In this document: positions 9,938 through 20,308 of the stretch, one piece after another
Layout: each line of letters begins with the position of its first letter
Numbering within the stretch: the first letter of the stretch is position 1
Source of the DNA: Basidiobolus ranarum
Taxonomy: Eukaryota; Basidiobolomycota; Basidiobolomycetes; Basidiobolales
Length of the DNA stretch: 23,310 nt
Direction of reading: 5' to 3'
Assembly (NCBI GenBank): GCA_040143965.1
Contig: JASJQH010000169.1
Coordinates: 1-23,310 of the forward strand
Translations under genes and position numbers: made by a program
Notes under the pieces: generated by a model
Databases searched by the model: none
The model's input: only the letters and a program-made list of their open reading frames with translations
Told to the model about the DNA's origin: nothing

Positions 9938-12900
9938 CTAATTGATGAGTGAATCGGGGAATCCACTAAATTCTGCGACCTCGTCTACTTTGTCACCATT
10001 GGTAGTATGGAAGCCGACCTTCATTCTCAAACGAATGGAGGTCTTCAAAAGAAATTAAGCAGTATTTAGTCGATTGAACGTAACAATTACATGGTATTGG
10101 GAAACTACCTGCTGTGGATTGGCAATTCTCATAAGCTGTGTGGCAGTTTCTTCAGCTGGGATTGAGGTGGAAGAAGGTGGTTGCATTTGCAATCTTTGAG
10201 TCTACATCAAACAAGATGGTTACTGGTGTATTCTTACTATAACACTATTACCAGGAGTACCTTAGGAACAGCTACTTGGAATACTAGATCTTCAAGCCCG
10301 AATTCACTGGTATTCACGAAATTGATCTTGATATTAATGATTTTAGGATTCTGAGAATCTTTAGTGGCGCTCATATCAATACGTAGTCCATTTTTGTTAT
10401 AAGCAATGCAGGTATCTACAGGAATTATCAACTGGGTTAGCCACTATTGATCACTAACACTCTGAATAACAAACTTCAAACCATTATTCGGAAGAGGTGA
10501 TGAGGGGTTAGAGGCTGAAGCTGAGGCAATTGTCGAAGTAACCTCATTTGAGTTTGTGGGTGACAACGGTGTCCCGCCAAGGGAATTCATCAAACCGTTT
10601 TCGGTAGACACGCTGGCGGATGGCGGAGATGATACACCGTTGAAACCGGTGGCAAGGGCAGGTGTCGAGATATTTGTAGATCCGAATATATCAGCAAGCA
10701 AATCTACAGTTTTTGGTAGTGTTGAGGTAGATTGCGATGATACAGGCGAGGTGGGCATATCATCACCAAGTAAGTCCAATAACAACTATAAACAAAAATG
10801 CAAAGAGACGATTCTTAGTATGTCGCTGAGAAAACCAAGTTAAATCTGACTACATACATCTCCCTCTTTAGGCTCAAGGACAACCCTTCTTTTACCTCTA
10901 GATTTTTGCTTTTCAACTAAATACACATGATTGTGAGCTTCGATTGGGTTAGGACAATACAGAGCATTTCTTACCAGGGCTGGGAATTGTTTCTCGGTTT
11001 TGTGGCATCGGCATTCGTTCGAAAACTGCATTACGAATTTCATCGTGATTGAATAGGTTTTGGTATTCCACAGCTCTTTGCTGAACTTCCACCTCCATAC
11101 TGGTTGAGAATTTTCGAATATTGCTTTGAATTCGTGGAATTACACTGGGATCCTGGAATCGATCGGCCAGCTTCATGAATGCGGTAGTCATGTATTCTCT
11201 TAAAGTATGATTGGCATAGGGGCTATTGAGGATAGTTTCGAACAAATCTATGACATTCGCTTCACTGATCTGTTATAAGAATATGGCTTAACAAACAAGA
11301 ATCTAAATGAGATCTCAAAGAAATCCCTTACTTTTTCCACTTCTTCACCACTTTCAGATTCCCCATTCTGCACCAATATATCACCAAACTCGCCAATACA
11401 CCAAACGCCCGCAAGTACTAATCCTTCCTATGTTTCAGAATCAAAACTTAGCTTTAGAAGGAAGATCTAAAATCGTTTAATGACTCGTACCTGTGAAATG
11501 TCGGATTTCAATTCGACAAATAGCTTCCTAACGATATATGGTTGAAGTTCCGGCGTGCGACATACAAGTCCGATAAAGCCTGAAACGATCTCTTCGCCTA
11601 CATAATTTCCAGCCTAAAGAATTTCAAGTATTATTTGAAAGGAAGTCTTGAACATGCTTCATAGTGTTACTTCTCGTACCAACTTCAATACGCGCAATAA
11701 AGTGTCGATATGCCAGCGTTTATTCGGTGCGTAACTAGAGAAGAGAATTGAGTTGAAAGAGAAATAAGAGTGATGAATATACATAATATACGTACCGATC
11801 CGCTGATATACGGATCTTGGAGGATAGTCCTTGCTTGAATTCAGTCTCTGAAACCTCTAAGAAAGAGAGTAATTCTCGGATCATTACACGTACATTGGAA
11901 TCGTTAATTAAAGCAAACGAGAGCTCTAAAGCACGACGACGAATTGAAATGTCAGGGTCACGAAGACATGCTACGACTGTTTCACGATGGCGCTGAACAG
12001 CATTCATGTCGATGATAGCAGTCTTATTCAATGTATTTAAAGCAACATAACGAATATTGTTGTCTCGGTTAGTCAAAAACCGGCCCAGGATATTGATAGC
12101 CAACACTCGTAAACTGTTATCCGAATCGGTCTCCATGATAGTGAGAACAGTCTCATAAAGAATGGAATTACCAACGTTTTTGGCTGAATCAGTGCTAGTG
12201 GCTACCTGAGTCAAGATATCACTCATTGACTCTACTGCATCTGGGTTATCTTCGCCCAAGATTCGCAACAATCTGAGAATTTTGACCTGGAGGAAGGGAT
12301 CAGTCAATCCACCGACATCATGCTCAGGAGAAAACCCAGAAGCCACTAGAGTACGCAAACGACTGACTAATGTAGGAACAATCTAGATGTGATAGGTAAA
12401 CATGGCTAAGTAAATGATTCTAAACTGTCGGATTTTTTGATAAACTCATTAGTATTTACGCTGCTTAATGAAGAAATGTTGTCAGGGTTTTGAGTGCATA
12501 ACTCAATCATCAAGGTAATGCCAGTAAGCATTACTCCATGGTTCTTATCTGCAATCAGGGATTTAGCTCTTAACATAAAGGCTTCCTCTAATTCAGGTGC
12601 TTTTCTGATGAGACGAATCGCACACAAAGCAGCCTACAAGAATCTCACAAGGTCAATTAAATACCGAAAACTCCAATAAAATACAAGATACTGACTTTTC
12701 TTCGTAAATATGCGTTAGGATTCTCCATAAGTCTTTCTACTTCGTCAACTAAGTCTTTGGCTATATCCTCGGAAGCAACATTACCAAGGGTACAAAGTGC
12801 GAGACCAACGATATTCACGTTGGAATGATTTAAATCACTTTTACGAGTGAAGGATAACAAGAGAGAAAAATTCAACGTTCAACTAAATCAAGATGAAAAG

Positions 12901-13297
12901 GATACTTTTGCAAAGAGTTTGTGAGAAGAGTTAAAACTTCTTGGTTTTCATCTATTAAAAGCATAGTTCCAAGATACCCAAGACGTTTATCTCCGAAATG
13001 AGGAGATGATACCAACTTTAAACAATCTATCTGACCAAAATGAGCAGGATAACCGAGCATATGGATATAAAGTAATTTCGAAATATTATGATATCTAGTT
13101 TCAGCATTCTCCTCACGAAAGGACGTACGAATAGAAGCCGATTCTTTTTGAATAACTGCTCTTTCATCGGCGGCAGTTTTAGTACGACGAATAGCCTTAA
13201 TAAGATCTTTTATAAGAAATGTTGGTCAATGTACGATCATTGTATCACAAGAGACCACTAAATTTCGAAAAATACCTTTCAGCCGGAAGTATACCAT
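9938..13297 (-). CDS. APL4: AP-1 clathrin adaptor complex, gamma-adaptin large subunit
   Basis: Large subunit of AP-1, which sorts cargo into clathrin vesicles at the trans-Golgi and endosomes. Fourteen exons: 13276-13297, 12906-13206, 12696-12837, 12460-12633, 11796-12382, 11680-11734, 11491-11613, 11332-11427, 10975-11269, 10858-10916, 10461-10785, 10261-10415, 10109-10201 and 9938-10042, giving 843 residues. The helical trunk (about 1-598) has conserved adaptin stretches: [66 protein letters not shown]-type [15 protein letters not shown] and [15 protein letters not shown]. The hinge (about 599-725) is Ser/Thr/Pro rich with LLLDLLGDD, a clathrin-box-like sequence. The appendage (about 726-843) starts [11 protein letters not shown]. 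Exon 1 is only 22 nt (MVYFRLK plus one base). The sixth intron has a second in-frame donor nine bases on; I chose the one giving KLAGNYV. Confidence 0.94.
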
Positions 13298-13677
13298 CTT
13301 GTTTGAAAATCTTGAGGTCAGAAGAACTTATTCTATGGGAGGTACTTAATAATAACAAGTTTTGGAAGTGCTTTCTTCCCTGTTCTCGAGTTTGAATAGA
13401 GAGTAAGAAAACCTCGATATTGTATGTATTGCTCAATAATATTAATCCGATATTTTGATTAATAAGTTTGTTGAGATACGTCGACAATCTATCTGTAAAA
13501 GCAACTCCTTAAAAAATCTTGGTTATCTGAAATGATTTAACATTAACCACACTTTGTACACAGTTGAAGTAAATTTATGCAAAAGCTCTCTATTTGATTA
13601 AAGCTACATGATATTATATTAACAGGTTTTTGATGACTCGAGTTGGTTTATTTATATCCAAAAATGTAAAGACAGGT
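13298..13677. other. Intergenic between gamma-adaptin and COX13
   Basis: An open frame on the minus strand (13245-13487) overlaps the first gamma-adaptin exon in another frame and has no recognisable domain. The stretch should contain the gamma-adaptin promoter and the COX13 3' UTR. Confidence 0.5.
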
Positions 13678-14034
13678 CTATTCTGCGGGCGGATCTAGGT
13701 TAACCTTAGGATTATGAAACAAAGTATGATCACTGTCCTCCCAAGGGAAAGGCTTGTTTCGAATACGAATATAAGGGTAGGCAACAAACTTGAGGGGCTC
13801 ATGTTCTAGATGCTCTTCGTGCTCTTTAAGAAGACGATAGGCATTGTATGCAGCAATACCGATCAATGGACCACACACATAAAGACTTATTTTACGCCAG
13901 TTTTCGGCACTCTGGCGGGCATGATCATGGACATGTTCAAGATGTTGAGCATAGTTGCTTTGGACTCCGCTAGAATACAAGCGTTTGCTAGGCCCTTGGA
14001 GCGTAGTGGTAAGTAATCGTCTAACAAGCGGCAT
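13678..14034 (-). CDS. COX13: Cytochrome c oxidase subunit VIa
   Basis: Small nuclear-encoded subunit of respiratory complex IV in the mitochondrial inner membrane, thought to help dimer stability and regulation by adenine nucleotides. Single exon of 118 residues, the normal size. Residues 1 to about 22 (MPLVRRLLTTTLQGPSKRLY) are a basic, hydroxylated mitochondrial presequence without acidic residues. A membrane helix follows at about 49-66 (ISLYVCGPLIGIAAYNAY). The family signature comes next: YPYIRIRNKPFPWEDSDHTL and FHNPKVN. The lack of an intron is unusual among its neighbours, but the gene is short. Confidence 0.96.
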   Translation of the reverse strand: MPLVRRLLTTTLQGPSKRLYSSGVQSNYAQHLEHVHDHARQSAENWRKISLYVCGPLIGIAAYNAYRLLKEHEEHLEHEPLKFVAYPYIRIRNKPFPWEDSDHTLFHNPKVNLDPPAE

Positions 14035-14810
14035 GATTGAGATGATAAAGTCAACAGGCTTTCAATGAATAGAACTCTATATCCTACACCTTATACCCGC
14101 GTCTTTTATTGTGACCTTTAAATTCATCCCGTTGGCTACTAACAAATGGTATATTCATTCCAATGAAATGAGGTGTCTCAATCAATTTTCATTTTCATAA
14201 ATCTAATTAGTACATCTCATACACGCCTATCTATATGAAACACTCACCTGATCTTGTGAGGTCACCTATCATTCTCGAATGGATCATTCAGTAACCTTGC
14301 TGTTATGGTAAGTATTTTACATGTGAACAGCAACAGGCTTTGGTGAAACTCAGGGACCTTTATAAAGAAGGAAAGAAAGGGGCATCAAAGGCATTTGATC
14401 TAAATCATTAAATGGTAAATAAAGCCAGAAATTAAGGAATACGTCAACTCTGAAAGCAAAGCAAAGGCGAAATGAATCAGCTTAAAGGCTACTTCAGTAA
14501 AGGAAGGGATTAAAGCAAGGTAAAGGTAAGGGCAATGTGTGAGATAAATTGCGGAAGTCAAAAAGGAATCTGCACCCATAGTATAGATGAAATATAACAA
14601 TAATAATAATAGAATGAACCAATAAACTAAGATTAGGCAGGTCCAAGGTTCTTAAAAATGAACCAGAATTTGGACGTAAAACCACCGAAATCAACCCTTC
14701 TTGATTGGCAATACGCCATGACTCGAACATCCACCAAATTATAACTCTAACTTTAAGCAGTGTGTATAGAAAACCCTGTGTATAAGCAATATCAAACTAT
14801 ATATGGACGG
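14035..14810. other. Intergenic between COX13 and RAS
   Basis: Two overlapping minus-strand open frames of 66 and 78 codons (14400-14730) have no recognisable domain and occupy different frames of the same AT-rich DNA. I see no conserved pattern. The region holds the COX13 promoter and RAS 3' UTR. Confidence 0.5.
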
Positions 14811-15883
14811 TTATAAAATCAAACATATACTCTTCTTCTTCTTAACTCTGCCCGTAACGCTATTTGCTCTACGGTCTCCTTCTTTCGAGGTACGAATCAT
14901 ACGAACAACCGAATAGAAAGCTTTTTCAACATTCACGGCCGTTTTCGCTGAACTTTCAATAAATTCGCAGCCTAAGCGTCTCGCCAAACCAAGACCCTCC
15001 TCTTTGGAAACCTCCCGCTCGTTAGTCTTGTCACATTTATTTCCAACTAACATCATGGCGACTTGCTCCGTGTCCTTGACTCTTATAATTTGATCCCTGA
15101 AACGTTCAATTCGCTCGAAAGTAGACCGTGAAGCGATAGAGTAGACCAGTAAGAAACCTTCTCCATCTCTATTCATTATACAATACTCTGTTAGTTCAGT
15201 GATGTGAAATCCAACGAGGCCTAATGAAGAGCAGTAATAAACTACAAACCTAATCCACTGGTCTCGTAGAGCAGTATATTCCTCTAAAAACGATGTGTAA
15301 ATTATTTGGAATATGAACACTAGAACTGGTTGACTCTAACCTTGTCCAGCTGTATCCAGTACCTCCAACATACATGAATGATCATCAATTACGGCTTGCT
15401 TACGATAAGAGTCTTCGATAGTAGGATCATAAGTCTAGATATTGTATTACATAAATAAGAATATCCCCTTCAAATGTTAGGAGTCATTCATATGAAGAAG
15501 ACAACTGACCTCTACAAAATAGATATTTCAAAAGTTAATTCTGTACTAATTATACCCACTTAAATACAACAATTTTGGGCTTACCGACAAAATGATTAAG
15601 GCATAGCTATTCAATAATAAAAAGAATAAGATAAATATACTGTGAACAAGAATACCTCTAACTATCACTTACCTGAATGGTCAATGCAGTCTATCAAATC
15701 CATTTACAAAGAGCCAGATGAAATATAAGCAAGGTTAGAGAGAGTTTCATGTGCAAGATGTTAGTCGTTTCTTATGGAGATGTGTGACTATAGAACTGAA
15801 AGTACAATTCTTTAAGGTATGCGAGTGACAAATACCTTGCCTACACCACCATCGCCCAAAACAACAATTTTGTATAGAATCAT
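14811..15883 (-). CDS. RAS1: Ras GTPase, with a 2-nt exon
   Basis: Membrane-anchored signalling GTPase. My model has seven exons: 15836-15883, 15673-15690 (18 nt), 15585-15606 (22 nt), 15510-15511 (2 nt), 15341-15434, 15250-15283 and 14811-15168, giving 191 residues. The product is colinear with human H-Ras without gaps through residue 78: GDGGVGKT at 10-17 with Gly12 and Gly13 present, effector loop YDPTIEDSY at 32-40, DTAGQ with Gln61, then RDGEGF. Further on are GNKCD, ESSAK, a polybasic KKKK and the CaaX box CLIL, whose final Leu predicts geranylgeranylation. Residue Glu30 exists only if the two bases AG at 15510-15511 are kept. CTG encodes conserved Leu56, so the code is standard. The symbol is by analogy; a Ras paralogue other than Ras1 is possible. 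Confidence 0.92.
15510..15511 (-). other. RAS1: Putative 2-nt micro-exon of RAS
   Basis: On the gene strand the sequence reads TTTTGTAG|AG|GTCAGT. An acceptor (TAG) ends at 15512 and a donor (GTCAGT, the same hexamer used by the third gamma-adaptin intron) starts at 15509. The preceding exon ends in phase 1 (GTC G) and the next starts in phase 0 (ACT TAT GAT). The AG completes GAG, giving V-E-T-Y-D-P. Flanking introns are 73 and 75 nt, normal for this window, and the second has a CTAAC motif. Confidence 0.75.
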
Positions 15884-17542
15884 CTTTTAATGAAGTAAGA
15901 GAAAAACTAGTCAAAAGACGAACACTGAGAAGAATTATGCTTGTGTTTATGGAGTGAAACTGATAGGCTTGGAGACAAATGACCAAAAGCACGAATGCGA
16001 TAGAAGAAAAACTGCAACTCGGAAAAAGGGCAAAGTTTCGAGTACAAGTGGAATAGGGAGTAGCCAAGAAAAGAAAGGAAAGAAAGAAAGGGGAGGGTTA
16101 GGGTACACCAACAATACCAACTGTGAAAAACCACACAAATCAATAATGGTGGGGAGAAGTGAGGGGGATTGGGACAGAATAACCAGGTGAATTAACATTC
16201 ATAGAATCAATTTGGAATAGACCTGTCCCCTTTATTTTAAGGTATGGCTGAAGCGGCTACCTAATAAGGCCAGTAATTTATTTGGAGGCTTAATTGGGAG
16301 GTGCATACAGAGGTGAAAAAGCCATCTGTCTTGAGATGAAGGGTTAGGGTTAAGTGCATTGCAAGATGTGATTGATTTTTCCATTTCCCTTGACCTGGCC
16401 TTGACCTGGTTTATTGTGGATCCATTGTTTCCCATCGAAATGAATTCAAGTGAATTAGGGCACTACTTGAGTCACACGAATTTGTAGGATTAGGGTAAAC
16501 TAGCATGAGGGCCTAGAAAGTAGTGGATATTCACAGGTCTGATCGCATGCATAATCCAACCCAAAAGCAGCCCATTCCCTTCCCTTCCCTTCTCATATTC
16601 CAAGGCTGTTTCAAGGCAGACATCGCTATCTCAAGTCACACTCTGTCAGATACGCACATAAGGAATGTGACATCATGATGATATAATGTGTGATTGGAGC
16701 AGACCTGAGTCAGAGCACTAATCATAATGAATACCAATGGAATGATTTTCGCGTGTAGGCAGTTTTAGGGACCACTGATTGGACTCTCATAGCTCATTAA
16801 TATATGTATGTAACCAGATGGCAGATAACCATGTGGAAGCCGATTGTGGAATGGATGGAGACCGATCCCCTAGAAAACCATACGCCGCACTTCGCATATC
16901 GCTGGGTATCGACCATTGTATATCCACTGGGGAAGCGGGCGAACTAACTCGTTTTGGTAGCATCAGGATTCCGGCGGAATTGAGGACTTGTCTGATTCGG
17001 TAAATTATCGTACAGCGGTAAATACAAGCTTGGCTTGTGTATCAAAACCTAAGCAAGGAATCAGTTATCTTGTGTATCGAAATCTGACAAGCGTACTCTT
17101 GGGTGCACACCAGGCTTAATCCCGAATTCAGATGGTGTCTTGATGGTTTATTAGGCTTTGGTTTAACCACGCGGCGGCTTCGATTGAATTAGGGAGCAAA
17201 GGGGACAGCACTTGGGATTAGCACGAAATAGAATCCACTCAAATTCCACATAAATTCAATATATGGATATACTTTGAAGGGGGTGCGAAGGGAAATCAAA
17301 TAGCAGGCCAGGGTAAGTCCAATCAGAACCATCTGGATGTGCCGAAAAAAATATCTTGAAATAAGGGATTTCCGAAATCTCCTTCCTTTTCAATCCTCTA
17401 AATTTTTCGGATATTCCAAGTAAGCGTCAGATATTAAATTCAACTTGTGAAAGATATACTTCTTCATACTACCATTTGTAAGAGATATACCTCAGTATCT
17501 ATTCCTCTTGCATGTCAAATAGTGCCACTTGACATCTAAATT
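15884..17542. other. 1.66-kb divergent intergenic region between RAS and the unrecognised gene
   Basis: It separates two divergent genes, so both promoters lie here. It holds a purine tract (16066-16097) and several telomere-like TTAGGG units, all on the + strand: 16095-16103, 16341-16354, 16455-16460 and near 16490. It also holds a CCCTT repeat near 16575-16594 and a short imperfect direct repeat (TTGTGTATC-AAA-CT) near 17035 and 17072. Open frames here, the longest 74-83 codons, have no recognisable domains. Confidence 0.5.
16066..16097 (-). promoter_or_regulatory. Polypyrimidine tract upstream of RAS
   Basis: Thirty-two purines in a row on the + strand are a pure C/T tract on the RAS strand, about 180-215 bases upstream of its ATG. 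Long C/T tracts often mark core promoters of fungal housekeeping genes. The function here is inferred from position alone. Confidence 0.4.
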
Positions 17543-18761
17543 ATGAATTCCCGAGTGCAAACCGCGACCACCACGAACGAGCTGGACTCGAGTAACAGCT
17601 CTGCTGAACCTAGTGATAGTAGCCTCATTGACAGTTTCATGTTTGGCCTAACTAATCCTGGCAATGCCCTGGCCCATGTGCAGCAGCTGGCTGCTGCTTC
17701 CACTTCTAACAGTCTTAAGCGCAAACCGGACTTGACCAATAGCTTTTTGAACTCGTTATCTACCAAACAAGCCCGTAAAGAGACAGTTGCTCCGGCAACT
17801 CCTAACAACTTTCGCTTCTTGCCTCAGGATGATTTTGTACAGGTGGGTTGTCACTGCATATACATACCAACACTTCTTTTTACAACGACAATTTCATACT
17901 GATTCTTGTTTTCGTGTTTCAGCTTTCCATTGATCAGAAGCTAAACGCCATTTACTCGGCACTACGTGATATGAGTCAAACGAAAGCTGCTACTATGCAA
18001 AATACGCAATCACCTAATCCCTCTCTGAGTCTCGAATTCCATACAAGAAAGGTATTACGCATTCATGTTCTCTTAAGTAACTCCAGGGCTTTAACAGTTG
18101 AAACGTTTCCTAGAATGATTTCACAAAATGGATCAAGATATGGTTTTCTCGCCTAAGAACACCGGTGTATTTAAAAAGTGAGGCATCGATTAAGGTATGG
18201 TTGCTGTTGATCTTTATAGACGTGTCATAAATACTTATATCTCTACCTTGCCTATAGAAAGAAATCCTTCAGTCTGGGATCTTTTCCGGTCAAGAACTCG
18301 CACCAACCAATAACACCCGTTTCCAGAAAGAGCTAGTAACACATTTCCAGCTGAAGTTAAATGAGAATCGAGGTAATGCCAGGAAGAAGGTGCTGGGATT
18401 GAAGGAATACAAGAAATACCTCAATTGCACCACCAAGGCATTGGCCGAGTTTATCTTCTCAGACGTCCCAATCACGGAAGAGCAGCTGAAGAAAGCAGCT
18501 CTAATGGTAGGTCCCAGTTCCGGAGAAACTATTGTCATTTGATTGTTACTAACTACTGAATGGTGGATAACGTATTAGCGTCAGATAGCTATCAAGCATG
18601 GATACATGACAGATCCAACTAAAGACGAAAATTTCTGGACCACTTTTCACGAAATCCACACTAGTATCTGCAACTCGGAGAAATCGAACGACATTTTTGA
18701 AACGATATTGATCGAAGATCAAAGTCAATTCTGTGGCCTGGATAAATCGCATACCGCATAG
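17543..18761 (+). CDS. Unrecognised 313-residue, probably nuclear protein
   Basis: Five exons (17543-17842, 17923-18051, 18114-18194, 18258-18506 and 18579-18761) all join in phase 0 with good GT and AG sites and stay open to TAG. Residues 1-100 are Ser/Thr/Asn/Ala rich with a basic KRK cluster, a possible nuclear signal. Residues 101-143 contain a helical stretch LSIDQKLNAIYSALRDM followed by a polar linker. Residues 144-313 look like one compact helical domain, rich in Lys and aromatic residues: FTKWIKIWFSRLRTPVYL, FQKELVTHFQLKLNENR, RKKVLGLKEYKKYL, TKALAEFIFSD and FWTTFHEIHTS. I do not recognise the family. Basic helices and a disordered N terminus would fit a DNA- or chromatin-binding protein, but this is inference. 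All-phase-0 introns in a clean frame make it a real gene. Confidence 0.8.
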
Positions 18762-19093
18762 ACCATACAATGTTAACAACCTCAATCCCGCCAGTTCCAC
18801 TGCCCCCAAGCCCAAGCCCATATAGACTTTTCGCTTTATATTCCAACTCACTTGTCAACACAAACGTTACTTTCTGTGTATAATCTGTAATATTTTGCTC
18901 ACTTCTTCACACCTAATGCGTTTAACAACTTGTGACTGTCAAGATTGTTAAATAAACTGCCGAAAGATTGTTTGCTGTTGAAAGTAGGTTTAGGGAGTTT
19001 AGGTGGCTGTAGGTAGATTAAGTGGTATTGACTTTATTAATCATAAAAACCATGTACAAGCATCTATAATCAGAGAGTATCGCGTGCAACAAA
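18762..19093. other. Convergent intergenic region
   Basis: The two flanking genes end towards each other here, so it should carry both 3' UTRs and poly(A) signals. AATAAA on the + strand near 18950 (GTTAAATAAACTG) is a candidate signal for the + strand gene. No further structure seen. Confidence 0.45.
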
Positions 19094-20059
19094 CTAACGA
19101 CGACGATAACTTTTCCTAATGTTATTATCATTATTTTCATCTGCAATCTCGGCCGACCGTTTCTTCTTTTTGGCACCATCATCCTCTGGTGGGATGAAAC
19201 TGAACACATATGTTCTAGGGTTTTTACTAGTTATTTCTTCATTATCTCCCACAGAGAGACCTTCTTTGAATCCTAATGTACGACGATGTTCGTATCCAGG
19301 ATATTTTTCCGGTAAAAATGGGAAACTTGTCTTTGTGATTAGGCTGTTATTGGTACTTGATTTTGCCAATTCCTTGATATTCCACAAGTCGTAGGGCTTC
19401 CCGGTTTTAAGTGCCAAGTGAATCTCTCCATTGGTAGGATCCCCATTTTGGCAGGAAGTTAAGAACTTCACAGCGGAAGCAAAGAAATCTCGTACCAATA
19501 CTTGGTTGACTCGAATGTTACGGTCTTGATCTTTAATACCTGCACCTATAATTATAGAATAAGAGTTCATGTTAGCTATTAGTGTTGGATTTGATCAAGT
19601 CGAAGACAAACCATACATACCAGCATGTGGAAAGTTGAACACTATTCTGGTGAACTTTTTCCCCTTGATTTCCTTAACCTTATCCAATTGAGTTCCATCT
19701 ACCTCATATAGAACAATACCACCGGTTTCCTTGAATTCATTGATCAATTTTTCGGCGTCGTCGTACTTGCTCTTGACCACTTCCTCGGAATCTAAACACG
19801 TAGCGATAATGTTGCTACCTATGTCGAGGGTTTTTCCGAGTGAGTTGGCGAAACTAAAGTTTCCTTCACCTATTAAGAGTATTGTGTCGTCTAGTGAGTA
19901 AGGGAAGGGGACAGCCTTTATGTTTACAACTTTCTTTGGCTTTTCTTTCTTCTGGCTCTCTAATAATTGGTGTTTTTTTATCTTGTCTGCTTTGGCCTTT
20001 TGGTCGATGAACCTATTCAAGGCAGCTTTGAGGTTCTTTTTTACTGGTTTAGGCGGCAT
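19094..20059 (-). CDS. BMT5: Bmt5-like 25S rRNA uridine-N3-methyltransferase family (DUF2431)
   Basis: SAM-dependent methyltransferase family whose yeast member Bmt5 modifies a uridine of 25S rRNA in the nucleolus. Two exons (19621-20059 and 19545 down to 19094) join as HAG|GAGIKD, giving 296 residues. The N-terminal 45 residues are Lys rich, suiting nucleolar targeting. The SAM-binding motif ILLIGEGNFSFANSLG (60-75) is the family signature. It is followed by ATCLDSEEVVKSKY, the acidic VDGTQLD and the VFNFPHAG catalytic-region motif. Exon 2 gives NQVLVRDFFASAVKFL, GEIHLALKTGKPYDLWNI, and FPEKYPGYEHRRT-like FLPEKYPGYEHRRT with TYVFSF near the end. The C terminus is basic (KKKKRS, YRRR). The order of motifs and the length fit Bmt5. 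Exact substrate position is taken from the yeast family. Confidence 0.9.
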
Positions 20060-20135
20060 GTTCTACAATGTATGTATAATCGAAAGGAATGATCGGCTAA
20101 CATCAATGGATAAGTTGAACTGGTAAATTCGGAAA

Positions 20136-20155
20136 TTTTTTCTTTTTTTTTTCTC
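20136..20155 (-). promoter_or_regulatory. Poly(dA:dT) tract upstream of the BMT5-like gene
   Basis: A nearly pure T run on the + strand, so an A run on the gene strand, ends about 77 bases before the ATG at 20059. Such tracts exclude nucleosomes in fungal promoters. The call is from position and composition only. Confidence 0.4.
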
Positions 20156-20308
20156 TTGTTCTAGTGTTCATATAATAGAGTGTAAAATTGTCGAATATAT
20201 TTATTGATTTCATGAACTTTTAAAACCAAATGGAGAATGTACAAAGTGTTTATGAATAGCCCTGATAATAAAATCTCAAAATAGATCAATCTGTTCCTGA
20301 ATCAACTA

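Noticed and set aside
14400-14730. Overlapping minus-strand open frames near the RAS 3' end
   Set aside because: Two frames over the same AT-rich DNA with hydrophobic, low-information products. This fits chance open frames in UTR or intergenic DNA.
16779-17003. 74-codon open frame in the RAS upstream region
   Set aside because: No recognisable motif and no ATG at its left end. It is isolated from any promoter signal.
18114-18194. Homeodomain recognition-helix-like KIWFSRLR in the unrecognised + strand gene
   Set aside because: The invariant Asn of the homeodomain third helix is absent (WFSRLR instead of WFxNxR), and no helix 1-helix 2 pattern precedes it.
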